A stretch of 11,656 nucleotides of DNA from an uncultured Clostridia bacterium (GCA_947088195.1 CAMUFS010000061.1:1-11656), one strand, 5' to 3'; positions 1-6,490 are shown, counted from the stretch's first letter. Program-made: numbers and translations. The notes: a model not told the origin generated them from the sequence alone.

Positions 1-459
1 ATGCAGACTATTTTATCCAAAATGCTTGTTCTTGCTGTTGAGAAAGAGAGCATGCAGTTCAATATAGAGAAAAAGAGTGATTTTAATGATAAGCAAGAAG
101 AAGTATTAAAACAGGAGATAGAATATCTTCAACATGAAGCTGAAAAATATCAAGCTTTATATAAAAGGTTCGCGTTTGATCGAGATAACAAGGTATTGTC
201 GGAAGCGGATTATAACTCTTTTTGTGAGATATATGAAAAACAGTGCGATGAGCTTGCAAAGGCAGCTTTGGGACAGAAAAAATTTCTTGCTATGCTGCCT
301 GTCGCAAGAGATAATACAAGGATGCGACAGGAGCATTTGTTATATAATCTAAGTTTTTTAGAATTGGATCGTATACTATTACTTATTTTAGTAAATCGGA
401 TTTTAATTTATAAGGATAACCGTATTTCTATAGAAATACGATGTAGAGAGATGATATAA
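1..459 (+). CDS. C-terminal part of a large serine recombinase (partial or remnant)
   Basis: The 152 residues match the tail that follows the zinc ribbon in large serine recombinases: a charged helical, probably coiled-coil stretch (about residues 20-95) and then a short hydrophobic/basic end with the pattern FLELDRILLLILVNRILIYK, like the 'LV..I.IY..gRIEI' ending of the family. The complete recombinase at 1638-3194 ends in a comparable way (KLVCHIKIWQGQRVEI). The catalytic resolvase domain, recombinase domain and zinc ribbon are absent. The frame is open to the first base and that base happens to begin an ATG, so the gene may simply continue to the left, or this may be a 5'-truncated remnant; the window cannot decide. 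It stops one base before the stop codon of the convergent lipoprotein gene. The protein as shown could not catalyse recombination alone. Confidence 0.65.
   Translation: MQTILSKMLVLAVEKESMQFNIEKKSDFNDKQEEVLKQEIEYLQHEAEKYQALYKRFAFDRDNKVLSEADYNSFCEIYEKQCDELAKAALGQKKFLAMLPVARDNTRMRQEHLLYNLSFLELDRILLLILVNRILIYKDNRISIEIRCREMI
421..440. repeat. 20-bp perfect palindrome in the recombinase 3' end
   Basis: The half-site CGTATTTCTA is followed directly by its exact reverse complement, giving a perfect 20-bp dyad about 16 bp before the recombinase stop codon. It encodes the residues RISIEIR, so part of the symmetry may be a by-product of coding. No T-run follows on the plus strand, so it is not a standard terminator. 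It could be a protein-binding site or a transcript hairpin between the two convergent genes. Confidence 0.6.
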
Positions 460-460
460 A

Positions 461-1492
461 TTATTGTTTTATCCAATAAAGATCATTTTCTTCCATATAA
501 TTGTCCATAATGAAATATAAGATATTAGAATCGGTTTCTGTTCGCAGATGTAGAACCTCCAAAACATCTGAATGGGATTCATATGGCGTTATTGTGACAG
601 AAAAACCATCTTCTTTGGCAGTAAGTTGCCCTGTACCGCCATGTCCAATGCCAATATAATAGGAAAAGGAGCCATCTTCGTTTATTTCCATAGACGAACC
701 ATGTTGAATACCCGTGCCAAACATTGCTTGTAAGGACCATCCTTCTTTTAGACATTGTGATGTTTTTTGACCGTCAAGCTGCCAGGTACCTATGTAGGAG
801 GAAGGAATAGATAATTCATTTGTGGAAGCTTCTGTTTCTTCCATTCCTGTATCATTAGTCCAGATATTTGGAATAGCAGAAGACTTGGTGTATCGGAAGG
901 CAGAGTCATTACTAATATGTGTCCAGGTTGATTGGGTAAATGTAACGATTGCCGTCTGTTCTTCTATGGTAATAATACCACTGATTGGATTGCCTGCTGG
1001 ATCGGTTGCTGTAAAGCTCATTCCATCCGCGGTGAGTTCTCCTATACCATCATAGATAGAAGCCAGACGATAGATTCTTATCTGTATGGTATAGCTACCA
1101 TTATCATTTTTGGCAATCTCAAGATTTGGTTCCATAACATCAGAATCTAAGTATTCTCCAATATAGATGGTATCATCGAAAGGGATAGAGGACGTTGTGG
1201 AAATTTCTAAAATAGATTCTTTTTCATCCGATTGTAAGCTTGGGGTATTGCTGGATGGCTCTGTTGATTTTGGGCTGGATGTTTCAGCAGGAGGAAGTGT
1301 AGGATTAGAATTTACTACAATGGTGGGCTGTTTTGTAGAGCTTGCGCTGGTAGTTTCAGAAAGCTGCGTGGTAGATACAGGGGTTGTTATTTCTGTAGCC
1401 TGATTCGTTGTTGGAGAGTTATTGTTTGTTGATGTACAGCCGCCTAGAATAGCAGTTATGGAACATAATAAAAGTATAGTATTGCGTTTCAT
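461..1492 (-). CDS. Surface lipoprotein with Ser/Thr-rich linker and two beta-rich domains
   Basis: A 343-residue exported lipoprotein. A short positively charged N-terminus and hydrophobic segment (residues 4-16) lead into the lipobox L16-G17-G18-C19, so the mature protein should be lipid-anchored at Cys19 on the outer face of the membrane. Residues 20-98 form a low-complexity Thr/Ser/Pro/Asn linker of the type that spans the cell wall. Two beta-rich regions follow, about 105-205 (GEYLDSD...GIGELTADGMSFTATD) and 228-343 (GTWQLDG...INEDGSFSYYIGIGHGG...ITPYESHSD). Each holds the strand pattern 'G.W/Y...G.G.L.....FS.T.', so they look like related small beta-barrel units. Similar tails occur in hypothetical lipoproteins of Lachnospiraceae; no enzymatic function is known to me. 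The start is supported by AAAGGAG (1501-1507) on the minus strand. The gene lies between two recombinase genes and may be cargo of a mobile element. Confidence 0.85.
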   Translation of the reverse strand: MKRNTILLLCSITAILGGCTSTNNNSPTTNQATEITTPVSTTQLSETTSASSTKQPTIVVNSNPTLPPAETSSPKSTEPSSNTPSLQSDEKESILEISTTSSIPFDDTIYIGEYLDSDVMEPNLEIAKNDNGSYTIQIRIYRLASIYDGIGELTADGMSFTATDPAGNPISGIITIEEQTAIVTFTQSTWTHISNDSAFRYTKSSAIPNIWTNDTGMEETEASTNELSIPSSYIGTWQLDGQKTSQCLKEGWSLQAMFGTGIQHGSSMEINEDGSFSYYIGIGHGGTGQLTAKEDGFSVTITPYESHSDVLEVLHLRTETDSNILYFIMDNYMEENDLYWIKQ

Positions 1493-1637
1493 TTAAAAAT
1501 CTCCTTTAAATTTGTTTTGAAAAGATTGGGAACTAATGTAAAAGAAGTATAGCATAGTTTATTATTTTTGAATATTATTATTTGATTTTATTAAGATTTT
1601 ATTTTATGAAATGAAAGAAATAGAAAGGCTGTAATAT
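1493..1637. promoter_or_regulatory. Divergent intergenic region with a candidate sigma-A promoter for the recombinase
   Basis: An AT-rich region between divergent genes. On the plus strand TTGATT (1582-1587) and TATGAA (1605-1610) are separated by 17 bp, a moderate sigma-A match 28 bp before the recombinase ATG. GAAAGG (1623-1628) is its ribosome binding site. On the minus strand a TATACT -10-like hexamer lies at 1551-1546 without a convincing -35, followed by the AAAGGAG ribosome binding site of the lipoprotein gene. Confidence 0.4.
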
Positions 1638-3194
1638 ATGAAAGATAGGTTATATCTGATAAAGCAGCGGTATTTTGCTGGTATCTATGCAAGAGTGTCA
1701 GTGGACAAGGAGAACGAAAAGGGTGAGTCAGTTGAGACGCAGTTAGCGATTGGACGGGCATTTATACAATCACAACATAATATAGAACTATATAATTGTT
1801 ATATAGACATTGGAAGGACAGGAACGAATTTCTTGAGAAAAGGGTTTGAGCACATGATGGAGGATGTGCGTATGGGACGGATTAATTGTATTATTGTAAA
1901 GGATCTATCACGGTTTGGGAGAAATTATATTGAGACAGGAAATTATTTGGAGAAGATATTTCCATTTCTGGGCGTTCGTTTTATTGCAGTTACCGATCGA
2001 TTTGACAGCCAAAATCCTTTATGTTGGAATGATAATGTAAATATGAATTTAAAAAATTTGGTAAATGAGATGTATGCAAAAGATATTGCACTTAGAGTTA
2101 GTACATCAAAAAAAGAAAAACAGGAACAAGGAAGTTATATAGGAGGAATACCTCCTTATGGATATGCAGTAGAGTGGATAGGAAGACAAAGGATTCTTGT
2201 GGTGGAGAAAGGAACATCGGATATTGTAAAGAAATTGTATCAATTATTTTTGTCTGGTGAAAGCATACAATCTATTAGAAAGTGGCTGTATCAGCAAAAG
2301 ATACATAGTCCAATGGCGTATAGAAGGAGTGGTAATATTTTTTGTCAGGAGGGAGAGATTTTAAAAAAATGGCAACAGAAAACGGTGAAAGCCATATTAT
2401 CTAATTCAGTATATACAGGGGTTCTAAATGGAAAAGAGCACACTCATCAAGGGATTATTGATGAGGAAACCTTTGCTTGTGCTGTCCTTAAGTGGAATGA
2501 GATAGAGATGGAGGACCGGAAAGAGAAAAGAAGAGAAGATTTAGAGCAGCCAGAAGATATATTTTCAGGTATAATATATTGTGGAGGCTGTGGAGGCAGA
2601 TTAATTCAGAATTTAGTGAAAAGAAAGGGAGAATCTAAAATTCAATATATACAATATCGATGCTTGAAAAGAAATCAAATAGAAGAATATCAATGTAACC
2701 GAAATAGTATTTCCTCGAATAAACTTGCCAATTTAATAACAATAGTGATTCAAAAACAATTTGCTCTATCAGAGAGATCACTAAAGGATTTAATTGATAA
2801 AAGCAGAGCAGAAAGGGAAAGACAGAGGGGAGAGCAAAAGAAAACATGGGATAGGCTTGAAAAAAGAATGGTATATATTAGAAGAAATAATAGTGAGCAA
2901 TATAAAAGATATTGTATGGGAGAACAAAAAGAGGAAAATTATAAAAAAGAGAAGAGGAAAAATGAAGATCGGCTATGGATTCTTGAAAAAAAACAAGAAG
3001 AGATAGGAAATGTTATAAAAGATAAAGATACACAGGGAAAAGAGGAAGAAAAAGCTGTTGTGCTACTATTGACGAAGGGAAAAAATATGGGATTTTCGAA
3101 AGATATAATACAGAAGTTGGTGTGTCATATAAAAATATGGCAAGGACAGCGCGTGGAAATTACGCTTCTATATCATTTGAAAGGGCTTTTGTAA
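1638..3194 (+). CDS. Large serine recombinase (site-specific integrase/resolvase family)
   Basis: A complete 518-residue large serine recombinase, the usual length for the TndX/TnpX-phage integrase group. These enzymes cut both DNA strands through a 5'-phosphoserine link to integrate, excise or invert DNA. The resolvase catalytic domain (about 12-155) carries the YARVS motif with nucleophile Ser21 and the conserved KDLSRFGRN arginine block. The recombinase domain follows (about 165-290, GGIPPYGYAVEW and an HTH-like GESIQSIRKWL). Then comes a zinc ribbon with Cys315, Cys318, Cys342 and Cys353, a long charged coiled coil (about 360-485) and the typical short end domain. ATG 1638 is preceded by GAAAGG at 9-bp spacing. 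The gene is intact and likely active. Its att sites are not visible. The partial relative at 1-459 suggests a tandem recombinase cluster, as in some integrative elements. Confidence 0.92.
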   Translation: MKDRLYLIKQRYFAGIYARVSVDKENEKGESVETQLAIGRAFIQSQHNIELYNCYIDIGRTGTNFLRKGFEHMMEDVRMGRINCIIVKDLSRFGRNYIETGNYLEKIFPFLGVRFIAVTDRFDSQNPLCWNDNVNMNLKNLVNEMYAKDIALRVSTSKKEKQEQGSYIGGIPPYGYAVEWIGRQRILVVEKGTSDIVKKLYQLFLSGESIQSIRKWLYQQKIHSPMAYRRSGNIFCQEGEILKKWQQKTVKAILSNSVYTGVLNGKEHTHQGIIDEETFACAVLKWNEIEMEDRKEKRREDLEQPEDIFSGIIYCGGCGGRLIQNLVKRKGESKIQYIQYRCLKRNQIEEYQCNRNSISSNKLANLITIVIQKQFALSERSLKDLIDKSRAERERQRGEQKKTWDRLEKRMVYIRRNNSEQYKRYCMGEQKEENYKKEKRKNEDRLWILEKKQEEIGNVIKDKDTQGKEEEKAVVLLLTKGKNMGFSKDIIQKLVCHIKIWQGQRVEITLLYHLKGLL

Positions 3195-3207
3195 AAAGTT
3201 TTATATA

Positions 3208-3236
3208 TTGTGTGGCAAAGAATCTTGTGTTATAAT
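3208..3236 (+). promoter_or_regulatory. Sigma-A promoter with extended -10 for the GH28 gene
   Basis: TTGTGT (3208-3213), a 17-bp spacer, and a perfect TATAAT (3231-3236) preceded by TG one base away (TGTTATAAT, extended -10). It lies in the gap after the recombinase stop and gives a leader of about 75 bases before ATG 3319. The GH28 gene therefore seems to be transcribed independently of the recombinase. Confidence 0.65.
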
Positions 3237-3318
3237 TTGTTAAATATAGAGGTCGTTTCTATAGATATAAGAAGGAAAAATGAAATGTGCAGCAAGGTGC
3301 ACGGAAATGAGGAAAAGT

Positions 3319-4563
3319 ATGGATAATAAGATGGAATATTTCCCTGATGGCACACAGATTGATAGTTGGTTTTATGATACACATATTCCTGAGCTGTCAG
3401 AGCTTGGAAAACAGTATATTTTGACAGATTATGGAATTTGTGATGATGGGAAATTATACACAGAGGAGATACAAAAATTAATTCATACGGCTGCAGTGGA
3501 GGGTGGCGGTGTGCTTGTGGTTCCCAAAGGGACCTACCGGACAGGGGCATTGAACTTTGAACAGGGAGTAAATCTTTATGTTGCAGAGGGTGGTGTACTA
3601 AAGGGAAGTGAGGACATCTTGGATTATCCACTTTGTATGACCCGCATAGAGGGAGAGACATGCCGATATTTTATGGCTTTGATCAATGCGGATGGAGTGG
3701 ATGGTTTTACTATGTGTGGACCCGGTACAATAGATGGAAATGGTCTAAAATCATGGAAATCTTTCTGGCTGAGAAGGGAGTGGAATCCAAAATGCACAAA
3801 CAAGGATGAACAAAGACCAAGGCTTTTGTATTTGTCACATTGCAGCAATGTGCTTGTGGCCGGGCTCCATCTTGAAAATTCTCATTTTTGGACAACTCAT
3901 ATATATCAGTGCAATCATGTAAAATACATTAGCTGTCATATTTTTTCTCCAGCAAAACCCGTGAAGGCGCCGAGTACGGATGCGATTGATATTGACGTGT
4001 GCACGGATGTTTTGGTAAAAAATTGCTATCTGGAAGTGAATGATGATGCGGGTGTGTTGAAGGGTGGAAAAGGACCATGGGCGGACGAGGCACCAGAAAA
4101 TGGGGCCAATGAAAGAATTATTGTAGAGGATTGTACTTATGGTTTCTGTCATGGGTGCTTGACACTTGGCTCTGAGTCAATTCATAATAAAAATGTGATA
4201 GTGAGACGGATTAAAGTCTCAGAAGCAAGCAATCTTTTATGGCTTAATATGCGTCCTGATACGCCACAACATTATGAATATATTTTGGTGGAAGATATTG
4301 AAGGGACTGTGAAAAATTTCCTTAATATTAATCCATGGACACAATTTTTTGATTTAAAAGGCCGTACAGATATGCCTGTATCGGTTGCAGAACATATACA
4401 GATGAGAAATTGTAAATGTAAATGTCAGATATGTTTTAAAGTGGTGGCAGATGAGAAGCAGTATCATTTATCAGATTTTTCTTTTGAAAATATCGATGTG
4501 GAAGCAGAACAGATGTGGTGTGATAATGCAGTTGCAAAGCCATTTCAAATTGTGAATGGATAG
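3319..4563 (+). CDS. Glycoside hydrolase family 28 (polygalacturonase-like), cytoplasmic
   Basis: A 414-residue GH28-type right-handed parallel beta-helix protein, a family that hydrolyses galacturonic-acid linkages in pectin. It has the N-terminal GGG.L.VP.GTYRTG.L helix entry (about 60-85) and motif positions S219-T220-D221 (canonical NTD), D242-D243 (the DD pair, in NDDAG), C277-H278-G279 followed by CLTLGSE (canonical GHG.S.GS), and LNMRP near R312 where the family usually has RIK. The three acids and the His are kept, but the RIK site and the Asn of NTD differ, so the substrate may not be plain polygalacturonate. There is no signal peptide, which suggests cytoplasmic action on imported oligosaccharides. 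I chose ATG 3319 because GAGG (3309-3312) precedes it by 6 bases and the family-like sequence begins just after it. An upstream in-frame ATG at 3280 has a poorly spaced AGGA and would add 13 atypical residues. No pectin transporter or lyase is adjacent. Confidence 0.88.
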   Translation: MDNKMEYFPDGTQIDSWFYDTHIPELSELGKQYILTDYGICDDGKLYTEEIQKLIHTAAVEGGGVLVVPKGTYRTGALNFEQGVNLYVAEGGVLKGSEDILDYPLCMTRIEGETCRYFMALINADGVDGFTMCGPGTIDGNGLKSWKSFWLRREWNPKCTNKDEQRPRLLYLSHCSNVLVAGLHLENSHFWTTHIYQCNHVKYISCHIFSPAKPVKAPSTDAIDIDVCTDVLVKNCYLEVNDDAGVLKGGKGPWADEAPENGANERIIVEDCTYGFCHGCLTLGSESIHNKNVIVRRIKVSEASNLLWLNMRPDTPQHYEYILVEDIEGTVKNFLNINPWTQFFDLKGRTDMPVSVAEHIQMRNCKCKCQICFKVVADEKQYHLSDFSFENIDVEAEQMWCDNAVAKPFQIVNG

Positions 4564-4693
4564 GGTGTTTATTAGTGGAAGGCAATTATTTTTTGAGATA
4601 CATCGAGTTACAAGTGTTGAGATAATAATAATTTAAAAGCTAATTGCAATAAATGCAGGGAATAAAATAGATATTTATCTATTCTATTTAAAA
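4564..4693. other. Gene-free leader of the dead-TnpB region, with an AT hairpin
   Basis: No ORF or ribosome binding site is convincing here. AATAGATA (4666-4673) and TATCTATT (4676-4683) form an AT-only 8-bp inverted repeat just upstream of the large palindrome. It is too weak, and lacks a T-run, for a good GH28 terminator, so the GH28 transcript end is not identified. Confidence 0.4.
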
Positions 4694-4727
4694 GACCTTT
4701 GCACAAGGTATACTTTGTGCAAAGGTC
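4694..4727. repeat. 34-bp palindromic repeat, copy 1 (full)
   Basis: Arms GACCTTTGCACAA (4694-4706) and its exact reverse complement (4715-4727) flank a GTATAC core (4708-4713); only the pair at 4707/4714 is imperfect. On the plus strand no T-run follows, so it is a poor terminator. On the minus strand TTTTAAATAG follows, but no minus-strand gene is near. It could be a regulator's operator, a relic of a transposon end, or a cruciform/RNA hairpin. A related copy lies 139 bp downstream. Confidence 0.85.
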
Positions 4728-4771
4728 GTAAAATAGGATAAATTGCCTAGTCATTACCTATAGTTGGAAGT

Positions 4772-4797
4772 TAAATTTCTTGACTTTTCGCCGATAA
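4772..4797 (+). promoter_or_regulatory. Flagellar sigma-28/sigma-D promoter driving the dead TnpB gene
   Basis: TAAA (4772-4775), a 14-bp spacer, and GCCGATAA (4790-4797). This equals the established flagellar sigma consensus (E. coli FliA TAAA-N15-GCCGATAA; B. subtilis SigD TAAA-N14 to 16-GCCGATAT). The 8-base -10 is a perfect match. Transcription would begin near 4804 and give a leader of about 115 bases before ATG 4918. The next gene on this strand is the TnpB-like gene, so that gene should be made together with late flagellar genes such as flagellin. Confidence 0.72.
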
Positions 4798-4808
4798 TAT
4801 ATTAAGAT
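4780..4808 (+). promoter_or_regulatory. Overlapping alternative sigma-A promoter
   Basis: TTGACT (4780-4785) and TAAGAT (4803-4808) are separated by an ideal 17 bp, within the same 37 bp as the sigma-28 match. The -35 is good (5 of 6) and the -10 is moderate (4 of 6). Both forms of polymerase may use this region, or only one is real; the exact GCCGATAA makes me favour sigma-28. Confidence 0.35.
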
Positions 4809-4832
4809 AGAGATCGATTCAGAAAGCAAAAA

Positions 4833-4866
4833 GACCTTTGCACAAAGTATACTTTATGAGAATGTT
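4833..4866. repeat. Palindromic repeat, copy 2 (left arm kept, right arm decayed)
   Basis: Aligned with 4694-4727 it matches at 28 of 34 positions: the left arm and core GTATAC match at 20 of 21, the right arm at 8 of 13. The central AAAGTATACTTT (4844-4855) remains a perfect 12-bp palindrome. It lies downstream of the predicted start point, inside the leader of the TnpB-like gene, so the two copies bracket the sigma-28 promoter. Confidence 0.75.
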
Positions 4867-4917
4867 TCGTTGAAAAGAGAATATTTTGTATATATTTATA
4901 ATGAAAAAGGAATGGTT

Positions 4918-6267
4918 ATGCCATTAAATACGATTTGTAAAACAGTTCATCAGTATAATAAGGTTCCTGTTTCTGAGGAAAATATGCAAAAGCTTTTGGT
5001 AATAGCAGAAGATTATGCCAAGGTAAAGGAGTATGTATATCAACGTTATGGTGGAATAAGAGGTCTTTCAAAGCTTTATCCCGGTTACACAGTGCAAAAT
5101 GAAATGATCAAGACGGGACTTAGGGAAAAAATGGAATTGCCATTTGTGTACTTTAATATGGCTGTTTTTGATGCTCTGAGTGATCTAAAGGGTCAGTGGA
5201 CTAGAACAAAGCGAGCAGTGCTGAAGAATGTGAATGGGAATAAGAACCTAACAGAGGAAGAGAAACATTTTTTGCGTTATGTGTTAAAGGTGAGTCATGC
5301 ATTTGAAGCTGTGATGAATCGTGTTTCAGTAGAAGAAATGCCAGTTGATGTACAGAAACAATATGGGAAGCTAGTTGCAGGTTTGGAGCGACAGAAGTTA
5401 GAAAATTATTTGAATAGGCAAGTAAGATATTGCCATAAGAAACTACACAGCACTGCCACAGATGGATTTTCTATGACAGAAAGAGCTTATCGCTATGCAG
5501 ATCATGGCATCTATATTACCACAAAAGAGAAGCGAAAAAGAATTTTTATTTTACTAACGGATAATAATCATTATGACAGACAGATTTATGTAAAGCTTTA
5601 TCCAGAAAAAGGGGATATTGAGCTTAAGGTTCCTATTGATGTAACAGTAAAAAAACATGCCAATTATAGAAATTGTGTGGGACTGTCGGTAGGTATGCGG
5701 GTGATGCTAGTGACAGATGAAGGAAACCGATATGGAGAACAACTTGATGTGTATCAAGAAAAATATACATCTTGGATTCAAGAACAGACAATAAAGCATA
5801 GTATGAATCGGGAATATGATAAGGGCAGAATGAAATATCAGGCAAAAAAGAAGCGTATGGAGGAACAGCTACACAGTTATATTAATATGGAGTTAAATCG
5901 TTTTTTGTGTGTGGAGCAGCCTAGGATTGTATTTTTTCCGAAAGTTTCAAATCAAAAGGTGGCAGGAAAGAATAAAAAAATGAAATATGCCATGACTATG
6001 TGGCAGAGAGGCTATATTAGGAATAGATTAATTCAAAAATGCAGAGAAAATGCGGTAGAGATTGTGGAAGTGCCGGGAAAGGATATTAGTAAAGTATGCA
6101 GCCAGTGTGGTGCATATGGTTTAAAAAAAGAAGGCTTATTTCTGTGTTTGAATTGTGGATATCAAGTGGATGAAAAGCAGAATGCTGCGCAAAATGTTAA
6201 AAAGCGTGGGCAAGAGATGGAGATCATAAGAATGGATGCTCAGATAAATAAAGAGATAGGATTCTGA
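4918..6267 (+). CDS. Nuclease-dead TnpB-like protein (IS605 OrfB family), candidate RNA-guided regulator
   Basis: A 449-residue TnpB/OrfB homologue, close to normal TnpB length. It has the N-terminal wedge/helical region, a RuvC-like fold and a C-terminal zinc ribbon with C394, C397, C410 and C413 (CSQCG...CLNCG). The catalytic positions are changed. RuvC-I reads GLSVG with Ser257 where TnpB has GIDLG. RuvC-II aligns as IVFFPK with Phe340 where TnpB has IVIEDL. RuvC-III reads DEKQNAA with Lys420 where TnpB has DRDxNAA. The reading frame is otherwise intact, so this looks like a kept non-cleaving protein, not decay. Catalytic loss with intact RNA/DNA-binding architecture is the hallmark of TldR repressors (known family); a regulatory role here is inference. 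I chose ATG 4918 because AGGA (4908-4911) lies 6 bases upstream; a TTG at 4870 would add 16 residues without a ribosome binding site. No TnpA is present. RuvC-II is the least certain alignment, since Glu333 lies seven residues upstream. Confidence 0.85.
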   Translation: MPLNTICKTVHQYNKVPVSEENMQKLLVIAEDYAKVKEYVYQRYGGIRGLSKLYPGYTVQNEMIKTGLREKMELPFVYFNMAVFDALSDLKGQWTRTKRAVLKNVNGNKNLTEEEKHFLRYVLKVSHAFEAVMNRVSVEEMPVDVQKQYGKLVAGLERQKLENYLNRQVRYCHKKLHSTATDGFSMTERAYRYADHGIYITTKEKRKRIFILLTDNNHYDRQIYVKLYPEKGDIELKVPIDVTVKKHANYRNCVGLSVGMRVMLVTDEGNRYGEQLDVYQEKYTSWIQEQTIKHSMNREYDKGRMKYQAKKKRMEEQLHSYINMELNRFLCVEQPRIVFFPKVSNQKVAGKNKKMKYAMTMWQRGYIRNRLIQKCRENAVEIVEVPGKDISKVCSQCGAYGLKKEGLFLCLNCGYQVDEKQNAAQNVKKRGQEMEIIRMDAQINKEIGF

Positions 6268-6490
6268 TTTTACTGAAAAGACTGAGTTGAGATTCATGAT
6301 AGAACGGGCGATAAAGTTGTATTGTGCCTGTATATAAAAAAGGAACGGCATTGGAAGACAAAGCTTTACAGAAAGTTTTGTGAATTGGGTAGGCCAAGAC
6401 TTTGTGAACATGGATTATCATGATGTAGCAAGGAGCGAAGTGGAGCAATCCACATCATCTATAAGATGACCAATATACCTTATTTTCTTA
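6268..6490 (+). ncRNA. Candidate guide RNA (omega-RNA-like) downstream of the dead TnpB gene
   Basis: TnpB guide RNAs are normally encoded on the same strand from the 3' end of tnpB into the flanking DNA. Here 283 gene-free bases follow the stop codon and contain ordered inverted repeats: a 10-bp stem with one G-U pair and a 4-base loop (6358-6367/6372-6381), ATGATGT/ACATCAT (6420-6426/6452-6458) extended by GGA/TCC (6432-6434/6449-6451), and a competing TCATC/GATGA hairpin (6455-6459/6465-6469). Bases just after 6469 would then be the guide. The position and folding are seen; the RNA itself, its ends and the guide are inference. Confidence 0.4.
6287..6315 (+). promoter_or_regulatory. Possible sigma-A promoter for the downstream RNA or glycan operon
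   Basis: TTGAGA (6287-6292), a 17-bp spacer, and GATAAA (6310-6315): 5 of 6 and 4 of 6 matches. A transcript from it would start near 6322 and contain all the hairpins of the candidate guide RNA and then the operon from 6551. There is no other convincing promoter or strong terminator between 6268 and 6550, so read-through from the sigma-28 promoter is also possible. Confidence 0.35.

Noticed and set aside
822..1403. Plus-strand open frames opposite the lipoprotein gene
   Set aside because: They are overlapping antisense frames without ribosome binding sites or recognisable domains; the minus-strand lipoprotein is clear.
3230..4152. Minus-strand open frames across the GH28 gene
   Set aside because: They are antisense shadows of a well-supported beta-helix gene and have no family resemblance.
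4694..4727. The large palindrome as a rho-independent terminator for the GH28 gene
   Set aside because: The stem is long, but the bases after it on the plus strand are GTAAAATAGG with no T-run, and a related copy sits inside the leader of the next gene.
4870..4917. TTG 4870 as the start of the TnpB-like protein
   Set aside because: No ribosome binding site precedes it; ATG 4918 has AGGA at 6-bp spacing and begins with a TnpB-like N-terminus.
4918..6267. Annotation as a complete, active IS605-family transposon
   Set aside because: There is no TnpA (Y1 HUH transposase) on either side, no defined left and right ends, and the TnpB-like protein lacks the RuvC acids.
6307..6314. GGCGATAA as a second sigma-28 -10 element
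   Set aside because: One mismatch to GCCGATAA and no TAAA at 14-16 bp upstream; the bases fit a sigma-A -10 (GATAAA) better.
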